Shown piece by piece: positions 46,375-58,285 of a stretch of DNA of 64,000 nucleotides; positions within the stretch are counted from its first letter, which is position 1, and every line of letters begins with the position of its first letter. Made by a program: the position numbers and the translations under genes. Location of the stretch: positions 31,906,590 to 31,970,589 of the forward strand of contig NC_084591.1 of assembly GCF_033807715.1 (NCBI RefSeq), read 5' to 3'. The notes under the pieces were generated by a model, which searched no databases, was not told the origin of the DNA, and was given only the letters and a program-made list of their open reading frames with translations. This DNA is from Cololabis saira. Taxonomy: Eukaryota; Chordata; Actinopteri; Beloniformes; Belonidae.

Positions 46375-46490
46375 AGCGATAACCAGTGATAACCAGCTAT
46401 AACCAGTGATAACCAGTGATAACCAGTTATAACCAGGTGTAACCAGGCATAATCAGTTATAACCAGTCCTAACCAGGCGTAACCAGCAGT
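46375..46490. repeat. Minisatellite of 'ataaccag' units (right block)
   Basis: About twelve short units of 'tgataaccag' and 'ttataaccag', the same words as in 43208-43497, with 2.9 kb of other DNA between the blocks. Confidence 0.85.
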
Positions 46491-46579
46491 TCCTCTCTGG
46501 CTCTCTGGCTCCACCTAAAACAGGAAGGACCGACTCAGCCTGTTGATTACAGGGCAGGACGTGCTCACCTCTACGTCTG

Positions 46580-47110
46580 TCAATTTGTCTACCGTTGTTT
46601 CTCCTGATAATAATAGACCCATGTTATTTTGTTTTTCACATTTTAACTTGATTGCTAGTGATCATGTTGTGGTTTCTTCAGCACTATGCCAGAGCTTTCT
46701 AACCATTTTTACTTGACGGTTTTTCCTCCGAGGGCTCTTGGAGTGATGCCGATAGTTCCCTGCATCCTTCATATTCAGATGTGTTAGAACCTGCAAGGTT
46801 TTTTTGTTTTACAGGCAGTGGTACATCAACTTACACTTCCCCTTTGCCAGTCTTCCTTCTCGTCTCTTTGGACTTGTTTTTTCAGACAGTGAGTTCATGT
46901 ATTTTCATTTGGATTAATAAGATCTTAAGATCGGACTGTATTCCACCTGGTTTTAAACACAGTGTTGTGCAGTTTCTCATAATAAAGAGAAATCTTGACC
47001 CAACTGTTGTTTCAAATTATACAATCAAATTATTTAATCAGCTCCATACATTCTCACACAATGAGGACATTTGTGAAAAGTTTCCGTCTGGTTTTAAATA
47101 ACATTACTGC
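46580..47110 (+). mobile_element. CR1/L2-group LINE fragment
   Basis: The + strand encodes SDCIPPGFKHSVVQFLIIKR, then NLDPTVVSNYTIKLFNQLH and a FEKF-like CEKFPSGFK. This matches the region before the reverse transcriptase palm (P-L-I-K-K-x-x-L-D-P ... L-S-N-Y/F-R-P-I) of fish CR1/L2 LINEs. A short internal loss and frame breaks show decay. Confidence 0.7.
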
Positions 47111-47849
47111 ACAGAAACTGTTCTTTTAGGAATTGTCAACTGTGGACTCAGGACCTAGAAGGTGGATCTCAGAGGTAATCATCCTGTGTTGGCGCTTGTA
47201 CACCCGTACTTGTACACCCGTACTTTTACACCTGTACTTGTTCACTAGTACTTGTACTGTACTGTTATGCCCCCTCTCATGTAGTAGTCATGGGACACCA
47301 CATAAAGGGCACCACCTCTCATTTCTCGATCCCCAAACCTGCAGAAAAGGTCGTCTGTGGCTCAAATATTGAATTGATTTATTTACAAGTTCTTTACACG
47401 TGTCAATCAGGTGAAAGTGAAGCTAAATAAACATTCTGCCTTCACAACAAAGAGCAAAAATAAACACAGTGACATCACTAAGTCCCTATACTAAAATAAA
47501 CAGAAGAACACAAATCACCAAAGGAATCGGAAATTCGCCGCTATGCTTCACCAACAAATCAGTTACTACGAAGTCTACACTTTGATTGAGATTGTTTTAT
47601 GCCTCAATGAGATTGAGGCATAAAACATTTACATAAAGAAATTATGAAATACAATAGTTTCCCTCCCCTAATAGACATCAGGAAAATCATTAATTAAGCG
47701 CCAGGGAGCGCTAGTATGGTAACGTCATGTGTGACAGACATGAAATCAGTTTTTTAGCAGGTCATACCCAGCTCATTACAAAAAAAAACCATTCCTGACA
47801 TGACTAGTCCAGAAGAAGGAGTGTTTTGGGGAGGATGGAAGGATTTACA
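47111..47849. other. Non-coding; small repeats only
   Basis: Bases 47193-47262 hold a short 'cttgtacacccgta' tandem repeat. A perfect 14-bp-stem hairpin is at 47595-47625. No exon seen. Confidence 0.5.
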
Positions 47850-48500
47850 TGCATATTAGGGGGTGCTCATCCTGGCTGGGGTTACGGGATGAATCAGCAG
47901 TGAGTATGTGGGAGAGCCGTCCTTCAAATCTACATTTGGATGTTCTAGGAACCTGCACTCTGAGAACAGAGAACTCTGTTAAGAACATAAGTTACTATCG
48001 GGTCCTGGAGAAACCAGAAGTTTGGTTATCATCTAATTCCCTCCTAAGGTGTCTTGGACCAAAAATAATAACCTCTGTTTTATCTGAATTTAGAAACACA
48101 AAGTTAGTTGACATCCAGTCCTTGATGTCTCAAGACATGCCTGAAGTTTAGCTAACGGTTCTGTTTCATCTTCATAGACAAATACGGCTTCATATCATCA
48201 GCATAGCAATGAACATTGATGCCGTGATTCTGGATTATACTTCCCAAAGGCTGCATGTATAATCTGAACAAGATTGGCCCTAGCACTGAACCCTGAACGG
48301 AATATAGATAGATTATCCCAGCGTTTGCTGCGTTCATGACGGTCTGAGGACACCACTCCGAGGTCAGTAGTTCATTAACAGAGATAGAGACGTCCAGCAG
48401 GGCTGGATGACAGTCTTCTATATTTTTTCAGACTCGTCTCTAGCTCAGAGGGACTTCCTGTGAGGACAATGGATCAAAGCCTCAGGAACACTGGTATTAT
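47850..48500 (-). mobile_element. CR1/L2-group LINE fragment, reverse strand
   Basis: Minus-strand reading gives [20 protein letters not shown], then [10 protein letters not shown] with the catalytic YADD (near 48200). This is the palm region of reverse transcriptase. A degraded continuation runs toward 47850. Truncated at both ends. Confidence 0.8.
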
Positions 48501-49320
48501 TATGATCTTACATATTTACAGGCTGTTAGGACCTATTCAACATCCTCAGAAGAAAATGTGAGGGGGGAAACAAATAAAAAGAGAGAGAAATGATTTAGCA
48601 TCTTCCCTGCTGTGGTTGAAATGAGCAGTCATTGTTCGTGTCATCAGCAGGTAAAGTAAAACAGAAATGGATGAAGAGATGGATGAGGTGGTAACTCACA
48701 CATCTGACCGGGGGAGGAGCCTTCCCAGCAACAAGACACCCCCACCCGAGGGTTTCCTGACACAGGACAGAATCCTCGTCACTGCTGGCACCATGATCAG
48801 AAAAGCTGTTAATGATGGAGACCCGGTGAGACGGGAGGAACACACAGAGAAGGATTAGGAGGTGGAGGAGCAGGTGGAAGGACAGAGGAAAAGTGGAGGA
48901 TGAACATGACTACGGGAAGACAGTAAGAACAGATGTATGGTACAGCCACAAGTCAGAAGAAGTTATAATGAATAAGAAGGGATAATGTTGAAAATGGAAA
49001 TTATAACCGAAAAACACTGCAACTCTTACGTTTACTTTCAGTTGATTTCTTTTCAGAAAGTAAGAAGCCATCATGTTTTATTATCAACCTTATTTCATTT
49101 GTTGATTTGTTGTTTTTGCAGATACCAGTAGCACATTTCTACAATGTTATTAAGAAGCAGTTTATTGCTAATAGCCTGGGGATGTCAAAACAGTGTCCAT
49201 GGAAATCTCATGGACCGAAGATCTCCACTTTGTCAATAAATGTGTCAGCAAAACACAGAAATCCCTTAAAATAAATATTCCACAAAGAAAGGTTGGAAGA
49301 GATTTTCATTTTTCTCCTTC
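48501..49320. other. Non-coding stretch, no gene seen
   Basis: No exon or named element recognised. The short frames near 48600-48860 have no domain. Confidence 0.35.
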
Positions 49321-49760
49321 TGCAGAGCGCTATCATTAAACCGTTCAAGGCCTCTGGAGAAATTTCCTCTGTGATGGACCGTCACCATGGAAACACAGAT
49401 AGTACTACTGAGGAGTACCACAAAGCTCTGTATAAGGACCCCTGCTTCTTTAATTCTACATGATAACACTCAGCATCATCCGGTATTAATTAATATAACT
49501 GGCAGTTTAAACGCAGATTACACTCTGATTTATGTTTCCAATCAATATTCCAGATCTTGCTTCAGAAAAAATTGGTTCAATTTACGCCAGACCAAAGAGG
49601 AAAATTATCATCCAGACTGTTATCAGGAACCAGTCCAGAATCCCGAGTATGAAGCTATGAAGCTCATCTCCACGTCTGAAATGGCATAATAATAGCAGAA
49701 CGACTTCAAAACAACCTCTGCTGCCCTCAAAAGCACCTCTGTTTCAGAGACGTACATGAC
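49321..49760 (+). mobile_element. CR1/L2-group LINE fragment, decayed
   Basis: The bases 'ggagtaccacaaagctctgt' and on to 'ctttaattctacat' are a mutated version of the stretch that encodes G-V-P-Q-G-S-V-L-G-P-L-L-F-x-L-Y-M in LINE reverse transcriptase. An in-frame stop replaces one residue. The rest is a degraded continuation. Confidence 0.55.
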
Positions 49761-51535
49761 CTTTTCAGCAAGACAATTCTGCATTAAGGACATTTTACAA
49801 AGTCGTGACTGAGGAAGGAGAGGCTACGCTACTGACTCTGACCCTGACTCTGAGGATTGGAGGATTGGAGGATTCTGAATACAGAGGTCTGATGATGACC
49901 CTCATCATCTTCATCACTGGTGTCCTCTAGAGCACCTCTGAAGTGGGAGAAGAGATAGACACGTCACAAAGAGGTCACGTTTTTCCGTTTCAACGTTTTG
50001 AATGTCCTGGTGTTCTAAAAGACAAAAAATGAAGAAAATTTACAACAACCATAAGATACCGTGGGTCCATACTGTCTGTATAGACACAAAAGTCAAAGTA
50101 AATGGAAGTGTTTCATTTGAACTTTCAATATCGCTCAACTTTGACTAAACACTCATGATAAAAACAAACTTAAGGACAATACAGGTAATTTCAAGGCAGG
50201 TGAGTCATGGTTAGGAAGGATCTGGAATTAGAGCTGAAGGACTTAATACACACGTCCTCAACATCTTTATCTTCACATCAGTATACAGTTCAGGGTGGGG
50301 GAGATATTTCACATTACCAAGTGTTGCGAGCCTGGAGAAGCATCAGTGCTATAATAGCATCTTGGTTATTATCTTCCTCCGCTGTGCTCAGGATCAAAAG
50401 AGACTCAGCATCAGCAGAACAGAACAGACCTCAGCTCTGTCAGGATGAACAGAGGTCTTGCTGAGAGGAAGGGAACAAGGATGTGACTACAGAGCTATTA
50501 CGGCCACATCAACAGGTCCAGGAAACGATGGATGGACAGATGGCCACAACGACACACAAGAACATGCTACGCAGATCATGTCAGCTCTGAAATGCTATAG
50601 ATGCAGGGGATGGGAGGGCGGTGCAATGGCTGCATCCAGTCTTTCTATCGTGAAGAACACAACTATGATCGGCTTTAGCGTGGAGAGGGGCTTCCAGTAC
50701 CCTGTCAGTCATACGAACTGGAATTAAAATTAAAATAAGATTTTCTACCAAACACTTTTTCACATCTGCAGGTCACATGATGTTCCAGAACATCCAGGGT
50801 CCAGGTTCCCTGAAGAAACCGGTTGCCAGGCGTAGAAGCTGATGAGCTGCAGAACTGTCCGTCCTCGGATCTCTTTGGTTCTGACTTTGAAATGGTTTCT
50901 GCCTTCTGCTAACTTCTTGCTGATATGCACTTCCTGTGCCGAGCTGTTTGTGTCTGTTAACTTGGCTTGGACTGATGAGCTGTAATAAAACACCAAACTT
51001 GGATTTTACTGCCTGCTGTGTTGCATATTTGAGAAGATGATATTACAAGAAATATCTGCACATGTTCTCTCATCAATTTCCGCTTGTCTATTTGACAAAG
51101 GATGTTCAGCAGAATGCTAACATGTGACTCCATGTCCGTGTCCTTAAGTAAAATGAAGAAGCCACGGAACCTCTAAGTCAATTATCCTGCTCGTGAACTC
51201 CTGCTGGTGTAAACCTGCCCTCTGGTGAAACTATTACTCATGCACAGATGTTATTAGCATTTAGAGAGGCTGCGATCATCCTTACATCCTCCATCAGAGG
51301 TTTCTTCTTCAGAGTCTCACTGTAACACAAAGAAGCAAGGCAAACTGCCCAAAGCTCACATTCAAGTTCTCTTTGTGAAGGATGACGGCAGTCTGTCACT
51401 GAGCACTTCTATAGTTGCTGATAGAAGACCACATCAGGACCCCTTAATTAAATTCTTAGGGTCTTAAGCGAACCCTAAATTAATAAATAGCACAAAAACA
51501 CAATTCCATGATTTTCATAGAATTTAGAAAATATA
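49761..51535. other. Non-coding stretch, no gene seen
   Basis: No convincing exon. Frames at 50207-50464 and 50458-50727 have no domain and no supporting splice sites. Confidence 0.35.
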
Positions 51536-51544
51536 TTCAAAAGG

Positions 51545-51922
51545 GGGCATCACGGTGGCTTAGTGATTAGCACTGTTGCCTCACAGCAAGAAGGTTCCCG
51601 GTTTGACTCCCTGGTTGGCGGGGGTCTTTCTGTGTGGAGTTTGCATGTTCTCTCCGTGCTTGCGTGGGTACTGGGTGATCCCACTTCCTCCCACAGTCCA
51701 AAAACAGGCATAGTAGGGGATAATTGATGTTTCGAAATTGCCCGTAGGTATGCGTGTGATTGGCCTGGTTGTTTGTCTATATATGAGACCCTGAGATAGA
51801 CCGGTGACCTGTCCAGGGTGAACCCCTGCCTCTCGCCTGTGATGAGCTGCCTGGGATAGGCTCCAGCGGACCCTTGTGACCCTGCAAGGATAAAACGGGT
51901 ATAGATAATGGATGGATGGATC
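51545..51922 (+). mobile_element. tRNA-derived SINE with 9-bp target duplication
   Basis: The head has Pol III promoter boxes: A box TGGCTTAGTGA at 51556-51566 and B box GGTTTGACTCC at 51600-51610. The body carries 'gtgtggagtttgcatgttct' and 'ggtgacctgtccagggtgaa', and the tail ends in ATGG repeats. TTCAAAAGG flanks it on both sides (51536-51544 and 51923-51931). It is the most complete of three copies in the window. Confidence 0.9.
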
Positions 51923-51931
51923 TTCAAAAGG

Positions 51932-52590
51932 ACTGAGGAAGTGAATAACTGTCGTATTAGAGTAAAGGACTCAAAATAAGACATTTTCAGACAGAAAACT
52001 TAGAAGGAACACGAGTCAGGCCTTTAGCAGATCTGGATCTTTTGAAAACTAAAAAAAACAACAAGCTGTGTACGTAACCAAACCTTGTTAGAAGCCATTG
52101 ATCCGAACAGATCAATATAACCATGTAGATCTATTGATAACTGTCACCTTAACTCAATTCAGTCCTTTGCTGGATCTTATCGACAGCAGAGAACTGAGAC
52201 CGACACAAACCAGACCCGGGGGTCCACCAGTCGCTGTGCATGGATCTTTTACAGGGACGAGACATCCAGGCCTCTTCCCTCCAGCTGTCAATAACTGAGC
52301 CTAAAGCAAACTTTGCTGTTAACCACAGGTCAGACGTTGAAACATCTTCTCCTGGAGCTGAAACCAGAGAGACCAGAGGGACCCTCAACAAGATACTTGG
52401 CTAAATGACAAAGGTCTCGACTTCGTCAGAACTGGGTCCAGACCGAGGTCCGGGCAAAGTTGGTCAACATGGCTTCACATAAGATTTTTATCGCAGCACA
52501 CACAAATCTGGCTTCCTGTTCACAGAAATATTGAGACATTTATTTACAAAAGATTAGATTTTCTCTAACAGTATTTTCACCACACAGGAT
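51932..52590. other. Non-coding stretch, no gene seen
   Basis: No exon or named repeat recognised. Confidence 0.35.
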
Positions 52591-53060
52591 GATTCCAACG
52601 TTAATCAAAACATCTTTATTCAAGCCTAGATAATCTACTTGGTGTCCAGGAACGTCTTTGAGGGTCTCATCATTAATGATCTGTATCTGGAGAAGTCTGC
52701 CAGCTCCATTCGGTTGTTTTTCTCCAGACTTCACTCTCTATTGCCACCTCCTCCAGCTTTTCTCGGGAACACCAAGGCTTTGACTGGCCAGCCACATATC
52801 CAATCTCTCCAGAGGGCCCTGGGTCTGCCCAAGGCCTTGTTCCAGTTAGACATGGCAGAAACACCTCCCTGGGGAGTGGGGAGGCATCCAAAGGGCATCC
52901 TCAGCAGATGAGCAGATGAGCCCCCTCTACTGGCTCCACATCCAAATACACAAAGAACATGTGGTTGTGTGAACTCCCATGAATGCTCTGGAACCCTAGG
53001 AAGTGTGCAGGCCAGGACAGGACCCACATTGCTATCAACTGGAAGGTCTATGCCACAAGG
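52591..53060 (+). repeat. Dispersed repeat, probable LINE 3' region
   Basis: The run of words 'ccaatctctccagagggccc', 'tgggtctgcccaaggcct', 'gaaacacctccctggggag' and 'gccccctctactggctc' follows the order of a very common fish repeat (… concluding part of a LINE or similar). It is diverged, and the ends are not clear. Confidence 0.45.
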
Positions 53061-53270
53061 GTAAAGGTTTTGAAAAGTATTTGTGTGTGTTTCATCCCTT
53101 AAGCCACCAAACTCCCTGCCCTTTTAACTCGTTTGTAAAAGCATTGCTGTTCACATGACATGGAGATCACATGGACATCAAATCTCTGTGCTTTCTGCTA
53201 GAAATCGTCCCAAACAAGTGTACTCGTCTCGTCTTCTTCTAATTGTGCCGGTGTGGACTTTAATACTTAA

Positions 53271-53779
53271 AGGGAACCTATTATGGCATCTAATACCTAT
53301 TTTAAACAGGCCTTGAATGTCTTAAAAACACTTTTTTTTGCTAAATAAATTAGAAATTCAGCCTCTGAGCCATGTCTTTATCTTCCCATTCTCTAACCTC
53401 ATTATCTATGCAGGATTCTGAGTGGGCGGGGCTATGATAATGAGGCACTGTGCTGATTGGCTGCCTGAATGACACATAGAAAATGGCCGACGCTCCGGCC
53501 AGCAGAGTTGTTGTTGTTGTTCCGGCCAGAGTTAGTTGTGGGCGTGGTTTCACGCATTGGAGGCCGACCGATGTAAATCACATTTTGGTTACGTAACGAA
53601 AGGGAGCAGAATCTGAATAGCTCGTAGAAGTCACATCACACTGGACGGCTCATCCGGGCGGCTGTACAGACACTGCAGAATTTGGTTTCTTTCCTCCTTC
53701 CCTGAGTTGGCAGGCTGAGGGGAGACCACTTTATATATGTTAAAGCAAGAGAAAACCTGTTTTTCATAATAGGTCCCCT
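53271..53779. mobile_element. MITE flanked by TTAA, 509 bp
   Basis: The ends AGGGAACCTATTATG (53271-53285) and the inverse of AGGGGACCTATTATG (53765-53779) are terminal inverted repeats with one mismatch. TTAA lies directly outside both ends (53267-53270 and 53780-53783), the target used by piggyBac and Kolobok elements. The interior has no gene. Confidence 0.85.
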
Positions 53780-53789
53780 TTAACATGCT

Positions 53790-54040
53790 CAGTGAAGTCT
53801 GTCAGCTCTGAGGTGCAACTCTTGGGATTTTTTTTATATTTCTCTGAACATTACACAATCCTGTGGTACATCTGCTGGGATGCTGGGAAGATTCACAACT
53901 GTCTGGAATGTTTTCCACTTGTGAATAATTCTTCTTATGATAGAGCGCTGGACTCTATTGCAATAGTTGCTTCTCTAAGACCATTGCTGATGTCTTTCAC
54001 TCTTGGCTGTACACCAGCTGAAGGTCATCTCTAGGGGACG
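53790..54040 (+). repeat. Dispersed repeat fragment
   Basis: Words 'gctctgaggtgcaactcttg', 'ctggaatgttttccacttgt', 'gaataattcttct' and 'ttgcttctctaagaccattg' follow the order of a dispersed fish repeat. A piece of the same repeat lies at 3280-3400. Confidence 0.5.
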
Positions 54041-55661
54041 GTGGTTAGCAGCACCTGCTGCACCTCTTCAGTCCCGTGGAAGCAGTGACCGGTTCTCAGC
54101 ATTCAAACAGGATTTTGATGTTTTTTTACCTCATTTTTGTGGAAGTAAAGAAAGATTAAAAAATAAGCTCTGTTGTTGTTCCACTGAGGTTGTATTTGTA
54201 TGATACTAGAATCCAGTTATTTTTATTTTGTTTGGACATAGAAAAGGGCATTAAAAGAGAGGGTTGGGACTTCTGTGCAGGACCGTACGTTTCATTCAAT
54301 CACGTCCACGGGGGAAGACAGACGCCAGATGAAAGTTCCAGACAGATAGTATATCGTTACTATTCTTGTCGTGTATGAAAGTGAGGATGACTAAAAAAAC
54401 ATCTGTCCATGTGATCCCTGAGCTCTTTTTCAGTTGCTGCAGAGAAACATAATTTGACTTGGTTTATATATTTGATCACACACTTAATTGACCATCCACC
54501 ACAGAAAAAGACGACGAGGCCCCTCCACCACACCCCCGTCCCTTTTGCTGTTAATAATGTTTGCAAATTACACTTAATCACTGGTCATTGAGGCCATCTT
54601 CAGATGGAGCCCAGCGTCGCTTTCCAAACACATTACGTGTGAAAAGCCAATTAAGTATTATTTGTGCAAAGAAGGTGTAATGGTTGTCTATCTTTGGGAA
54701 AGATTATCTCATTGATTATTGTCATCTTGACTGTCTAACACCCAATGTTCCTTCTTCCTTTAAACCAGAACTGTCATTTTCAAAACTTTCATTTTAGAGA
54801 CAAAATCAAACTTCTTCAAAAACACCCAACAGGAGGTAAAATTTCAGCTTAAAGCCCCAATGTGCTGCATGTTGGATGCAGGAGGACAGGACACCCCTCT
54901 GGCGTTGCTCCTGCCTCCTCCTTTCTCTCCGGGATATTCTAACGCTAATGATCCCGAGCAGTGCTCCGCTTTTGTCCCGTCTCCTTTCAACCCATTGTTG
55001 GTCATCGTCGTGAGTCATAATCAGCTTTATATAACAACATTCATTCATCCAGCGGTTCCTGATCAACATGAGGTGACTTGTCGTGACTTGAGGACACATG
55101 ACTTCCTCCTCTGGAGCTGCTGCTCACATGGATCCCTACACCAGCCTCTTCATTTGTGAAATGTCCGATCCTAAATCATGTGAACAAGTTGTCACCCCCT
55201 TTTTTCGTTAAACAACCATAGACTATATATAACTACCGTTGACCGTGAACGTGGTGGACCACTGGACTAGATGGAGACTAGAGGTGTTTCAAAGTGCCCA
55301 TGGACTGTTAGACTAGTAGAGGGAGACTAAAGGTGTTTCTTTTTCGGACACAGCAGCATAGAGTAACATGGCCTGTTGGTTTCTGAAGACCAGCTTTGAA
55401 GCCTCTTTATCTTCGTACAGGGTGCAACCATGTTGCTCACCAACCCTACAGGAACACACCCACCATATGTCAATCAGTGACTTTGGCTACCAAGTTGTTC
55501 AGTGAATCCCCAGCCAAATGTGTTCAGAGCTGCTGTCAGACGTCTACAACAGAATATACCGTTCAACATGTTGACTCAACAGCAAAATCTATAAATTATT
55601 GTTTCATTTAGCCAATGATGGATTACTAACAATGGTTGGTTACTTCGCTAAGCGGTGTAAC
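54041..55661. other. Non-coding stretch, no gene seen
   Basis: Bases 55380-55500 are related to 22430-22560. Otherwise no exon or named element is recognised. Confidence 0.35.
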
Positions 55662-55666
55662 ATTAC

Positions 55667-56297
55667 TGTCATGAGACCCCTCGCAGCCAGCTCCGAGGAC
55701 CCGGGTTCCCCCCGAGCCAGCTCCGAGGATCCTGTCTTCCCCGCAAGTCTCCGTTCCTCTTCCTGAGGCGATCCTGGATGCACCTCAGCCAGCGCCACGG
55801 ACCCGGGCTCCCCTGCAGCCAGCGGCCTCCTGACCCGCCTGCTACGTCCCCAGACCGACCTCCTGACCCGCCTGCTACGCCCCGAGACCAGCCTCCTGAC
55901 CGGCCTGCTACGCCCCGAGACCAGCCTCCTGACCGGCCTGCTACGCCCCGAGACCAGCCTCCTGACCCGCCTGCTACGCCCCGAGACCAGCCTCCTGACC
56001 CGCCTGCTACGTCCCCAGCCCGACCTCCTGACCCGCCTGCTACGTCCCGAGGACGGCCTCCGGAACTGTCTCGCCGGTCGGCTCGGCCCCGAGGACGGCC
56101 CCCGGAACTTTGGCCCTGTGTTGGCCTGGGACTTTGCCTGATTCCCGGTTTTTGGATTTTGCCTGCCCCTTTGGATTTGTCTGCCTCTCTGCCCGGTTTT
56201 TGACTCTTTCCTACGTTTGACCTGATTAAAGCCTCTTGGACTCTGATACTCTGTTTGATGTTGTGCATTTGGGTTCTCTGTCTTTTGAGCCGTGACA
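55667..56297 (+). mobile_element. Short proline-rich LTR-family unit with intact target duplication
   Basis: This 631-bp unit starts TGTCATGAG and ends GCCGTGACA, with ATTAC directly on both sides (55662-55666 and 56298-56302). Its middle is the same proline-rich sequence as 44287-46150: the phrase 'cttcctgaggcgatcctgga' occurs in both. It contains about six 33-bp repeats reading RPPDPPATP or DQPPDRPATP (about 55827-56045). The last 150 bp look like an LTR end ('gattaaagcctcttggactc', 'gggttctctg'). The 5' LTR is reduced to its first few bases. Confidence 0.75.
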
Positions 56298-56302
56298 ATT
56301 AC

Positions 56303-56454
56303 GATGAAGGGATTGATAGCGACTAGCCATTGGCTGAGCTGCGGTTAATATGATCCGCTTTAGGCGGCCTCTAGCAGCCAATCGAGGAACTGCAACGAAA
56401 CTCAGTTGCGCTGAGACTCAACCCGGAAGTTGGATGGATGGCTCTGGACACACG
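56303..56454. other. Short unique stretch
   Basis: Contains CAACCCGGAAGTTGG (56415-56430), a word almost repeated at 58327-58341. No gene seen. Confidence 0.4.
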
Positions 56455-57764
56455 TTGGCTGCGTCCGAAATTGTATACTTCCACCCTAATGAGTAGCAAA
56501 AACAGTATGTGAGATTTTTTAGTGCGTCTGAAACATTAGTACGTACTCAATAGTATGCGCTATCCATACTCATTCCAGAGAAATGTATTAGTGTGGATAA
56601 GAGCAGTGGATAAAACAGAGTGGCGACACTTCCATAGGACTCCGTTGTAAACCGCACTTCCGGGTTATGGAGCCCTCTATAGTTCCACAAGGGCGTTGGA
56701 TCCCGTTGATTTCAGTGGCCGCACGTCGAGAAACTCCTGAGGTAAGGCGATGAAATACCGACCAATTTTAAGTCATTATGCGTAGTTATATCGGAGGCCC
56801 TTTTTATGTTCCATGTGATTTTTTTCTATTTTCAAATTCATACATTTAATAGGCCAAAACATTGCACAGTGGCTTAAACACTGCGGCAGTAGATCACCGG
56901 TTACCACTGAATTAATTATATTGTTAACCTCTGATTTAAAGTAAATATTACATGTTTATATGGGATGTTGAGTTTAATTATTTTAAAGGTAATCCTGAAA
57001 GAGCCTTGTGAAGTTTCTGCTGTCAATAGACTCCACAAGTGGGGTAGCTATAAATTACATGAGCAGCAAAATAATTTTGTGGCTGTTCCTTTTTTCAGTT
57101 GTGTATGTGAGTCATGTTTTCTTCTTGTAGGGTTTGCTGTACCTAAAGCGATGCCTTCTCGACCCCCAGGAATGGGAACAAAGTGACCACCCTTTGCTGA
57201 GTCACTTTTTGATTTAAAAGCATGTCATCATCTGCTTGTCTTGCTTTTCTTTTATCAGAGTACAGTGGATGTATATGAATGTGTGTCTCTCCCTCACAGG
57301 TCCCAGGTTCTCCAGCCCAAGATTTCTAGTCATTTCAATTAAATTCAATTTATTTGAACAGACAAAAATCAACAGATTATTAAAGTCAGTTTCCGCAGAT
57401 ACTCCTTGGGAAGACGAGGATCCTGCTCCAACTCATCTTTGATTTGCAAATAGAAATATAATTTATTTTCCTGCTCCACTAACACAACTAGTCATCATCA
57501 TACCATGTTATGATCACTGTTCTACATACAATAATAAATGTAAAAAAAAAATTAAAAAAAAAGCATGTCAGACCTCACCTTGATTATTATTAACATTTCG
57601 GATTGACTGAGAGCACTGCAGTTGTTAAATAATAAAATTAAACCTCAAAAATACAACTTGCCTAATAAATTGTGCACACAGTGTAGATGAATACTTTGTA
57701 GTGGTGTGTATATTTAATTGACACTTTTATTTTGTTGCCATTGATGAATTAATGTTGCCATTAA

Positions 57765-57850
<86 letters not shown>

Positions 57851-58285
57851 TATATAGACATTAAGATAGTGAATGCTCGGATGCTAGATTACTTTTTCTC
57901 ACTCCTCTTTCTGTTTCCCACTTGTTTGGTTGATGTGCACAGATGATATTGCTAGAACATATTGTAATAAAGACAACTTTTACACCAGATACGCCTCTTT
58001 TTTTCAAATTGTTCCCCTTTGGAGTCAGAGTGGATCAAACACTACACTGATGAGCAGGACGTGGCGTCAGGCACTTTTCAGAGTATTCTAATAAAATATA
58101 TGCTCATTCTCTGTAAGTGTGTAAAAGGAACTTGTATTCCACTTTAAGAAATGTAAGACATTTAGTAGCCCCACCTTTGTTCTGCTGTCCGAATGCTGGA
58201 GTATACTCAAAAGTGTGCCGAATTTAAGTATACTTTTTAGTATATACTGTTTAGTATGGCATTTCGGACGCACCGATCCTGCCGT
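56455..58285. mobile_element. DNA transposon with TGCGTCCGAAAT ends
   Basis: The left end 'ggctgcgtccgaaattgta' and the inverse of the right end 'ggtgcgtccgaaatgccat' share the 12-bp terminal repeat TGCGTCCGAAAT. Sub-terminal 'agtatac' and 'tatact' words recur at both sides. The interior, about 1.8 kb, has splice-like sites (for example a donor 'ctgaggtaagg' near 56740) and short frames such as LHKWGSYKLHEQQ, but no transposase domain was recognised. A target duplication was not found. Confidence 0.55.
57761..57864. repeat. (TA)n tract inside a long palindrome
   Basis: About 44 TA units (57768-57856, one TACATA break) are flanked by TTAATGTC on the left and GACATTAA on the right, so the whole 104 bp is self-complementary. 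Confidence 0.95.

Noticed and set aside
55778..56203. RPPDPPATP-repeat frame as a proline-rich host protein
   Set aside because: It lies wholly inside a unit bounded by a 5-bp target duplication and is shared with the LTR element at 44287.
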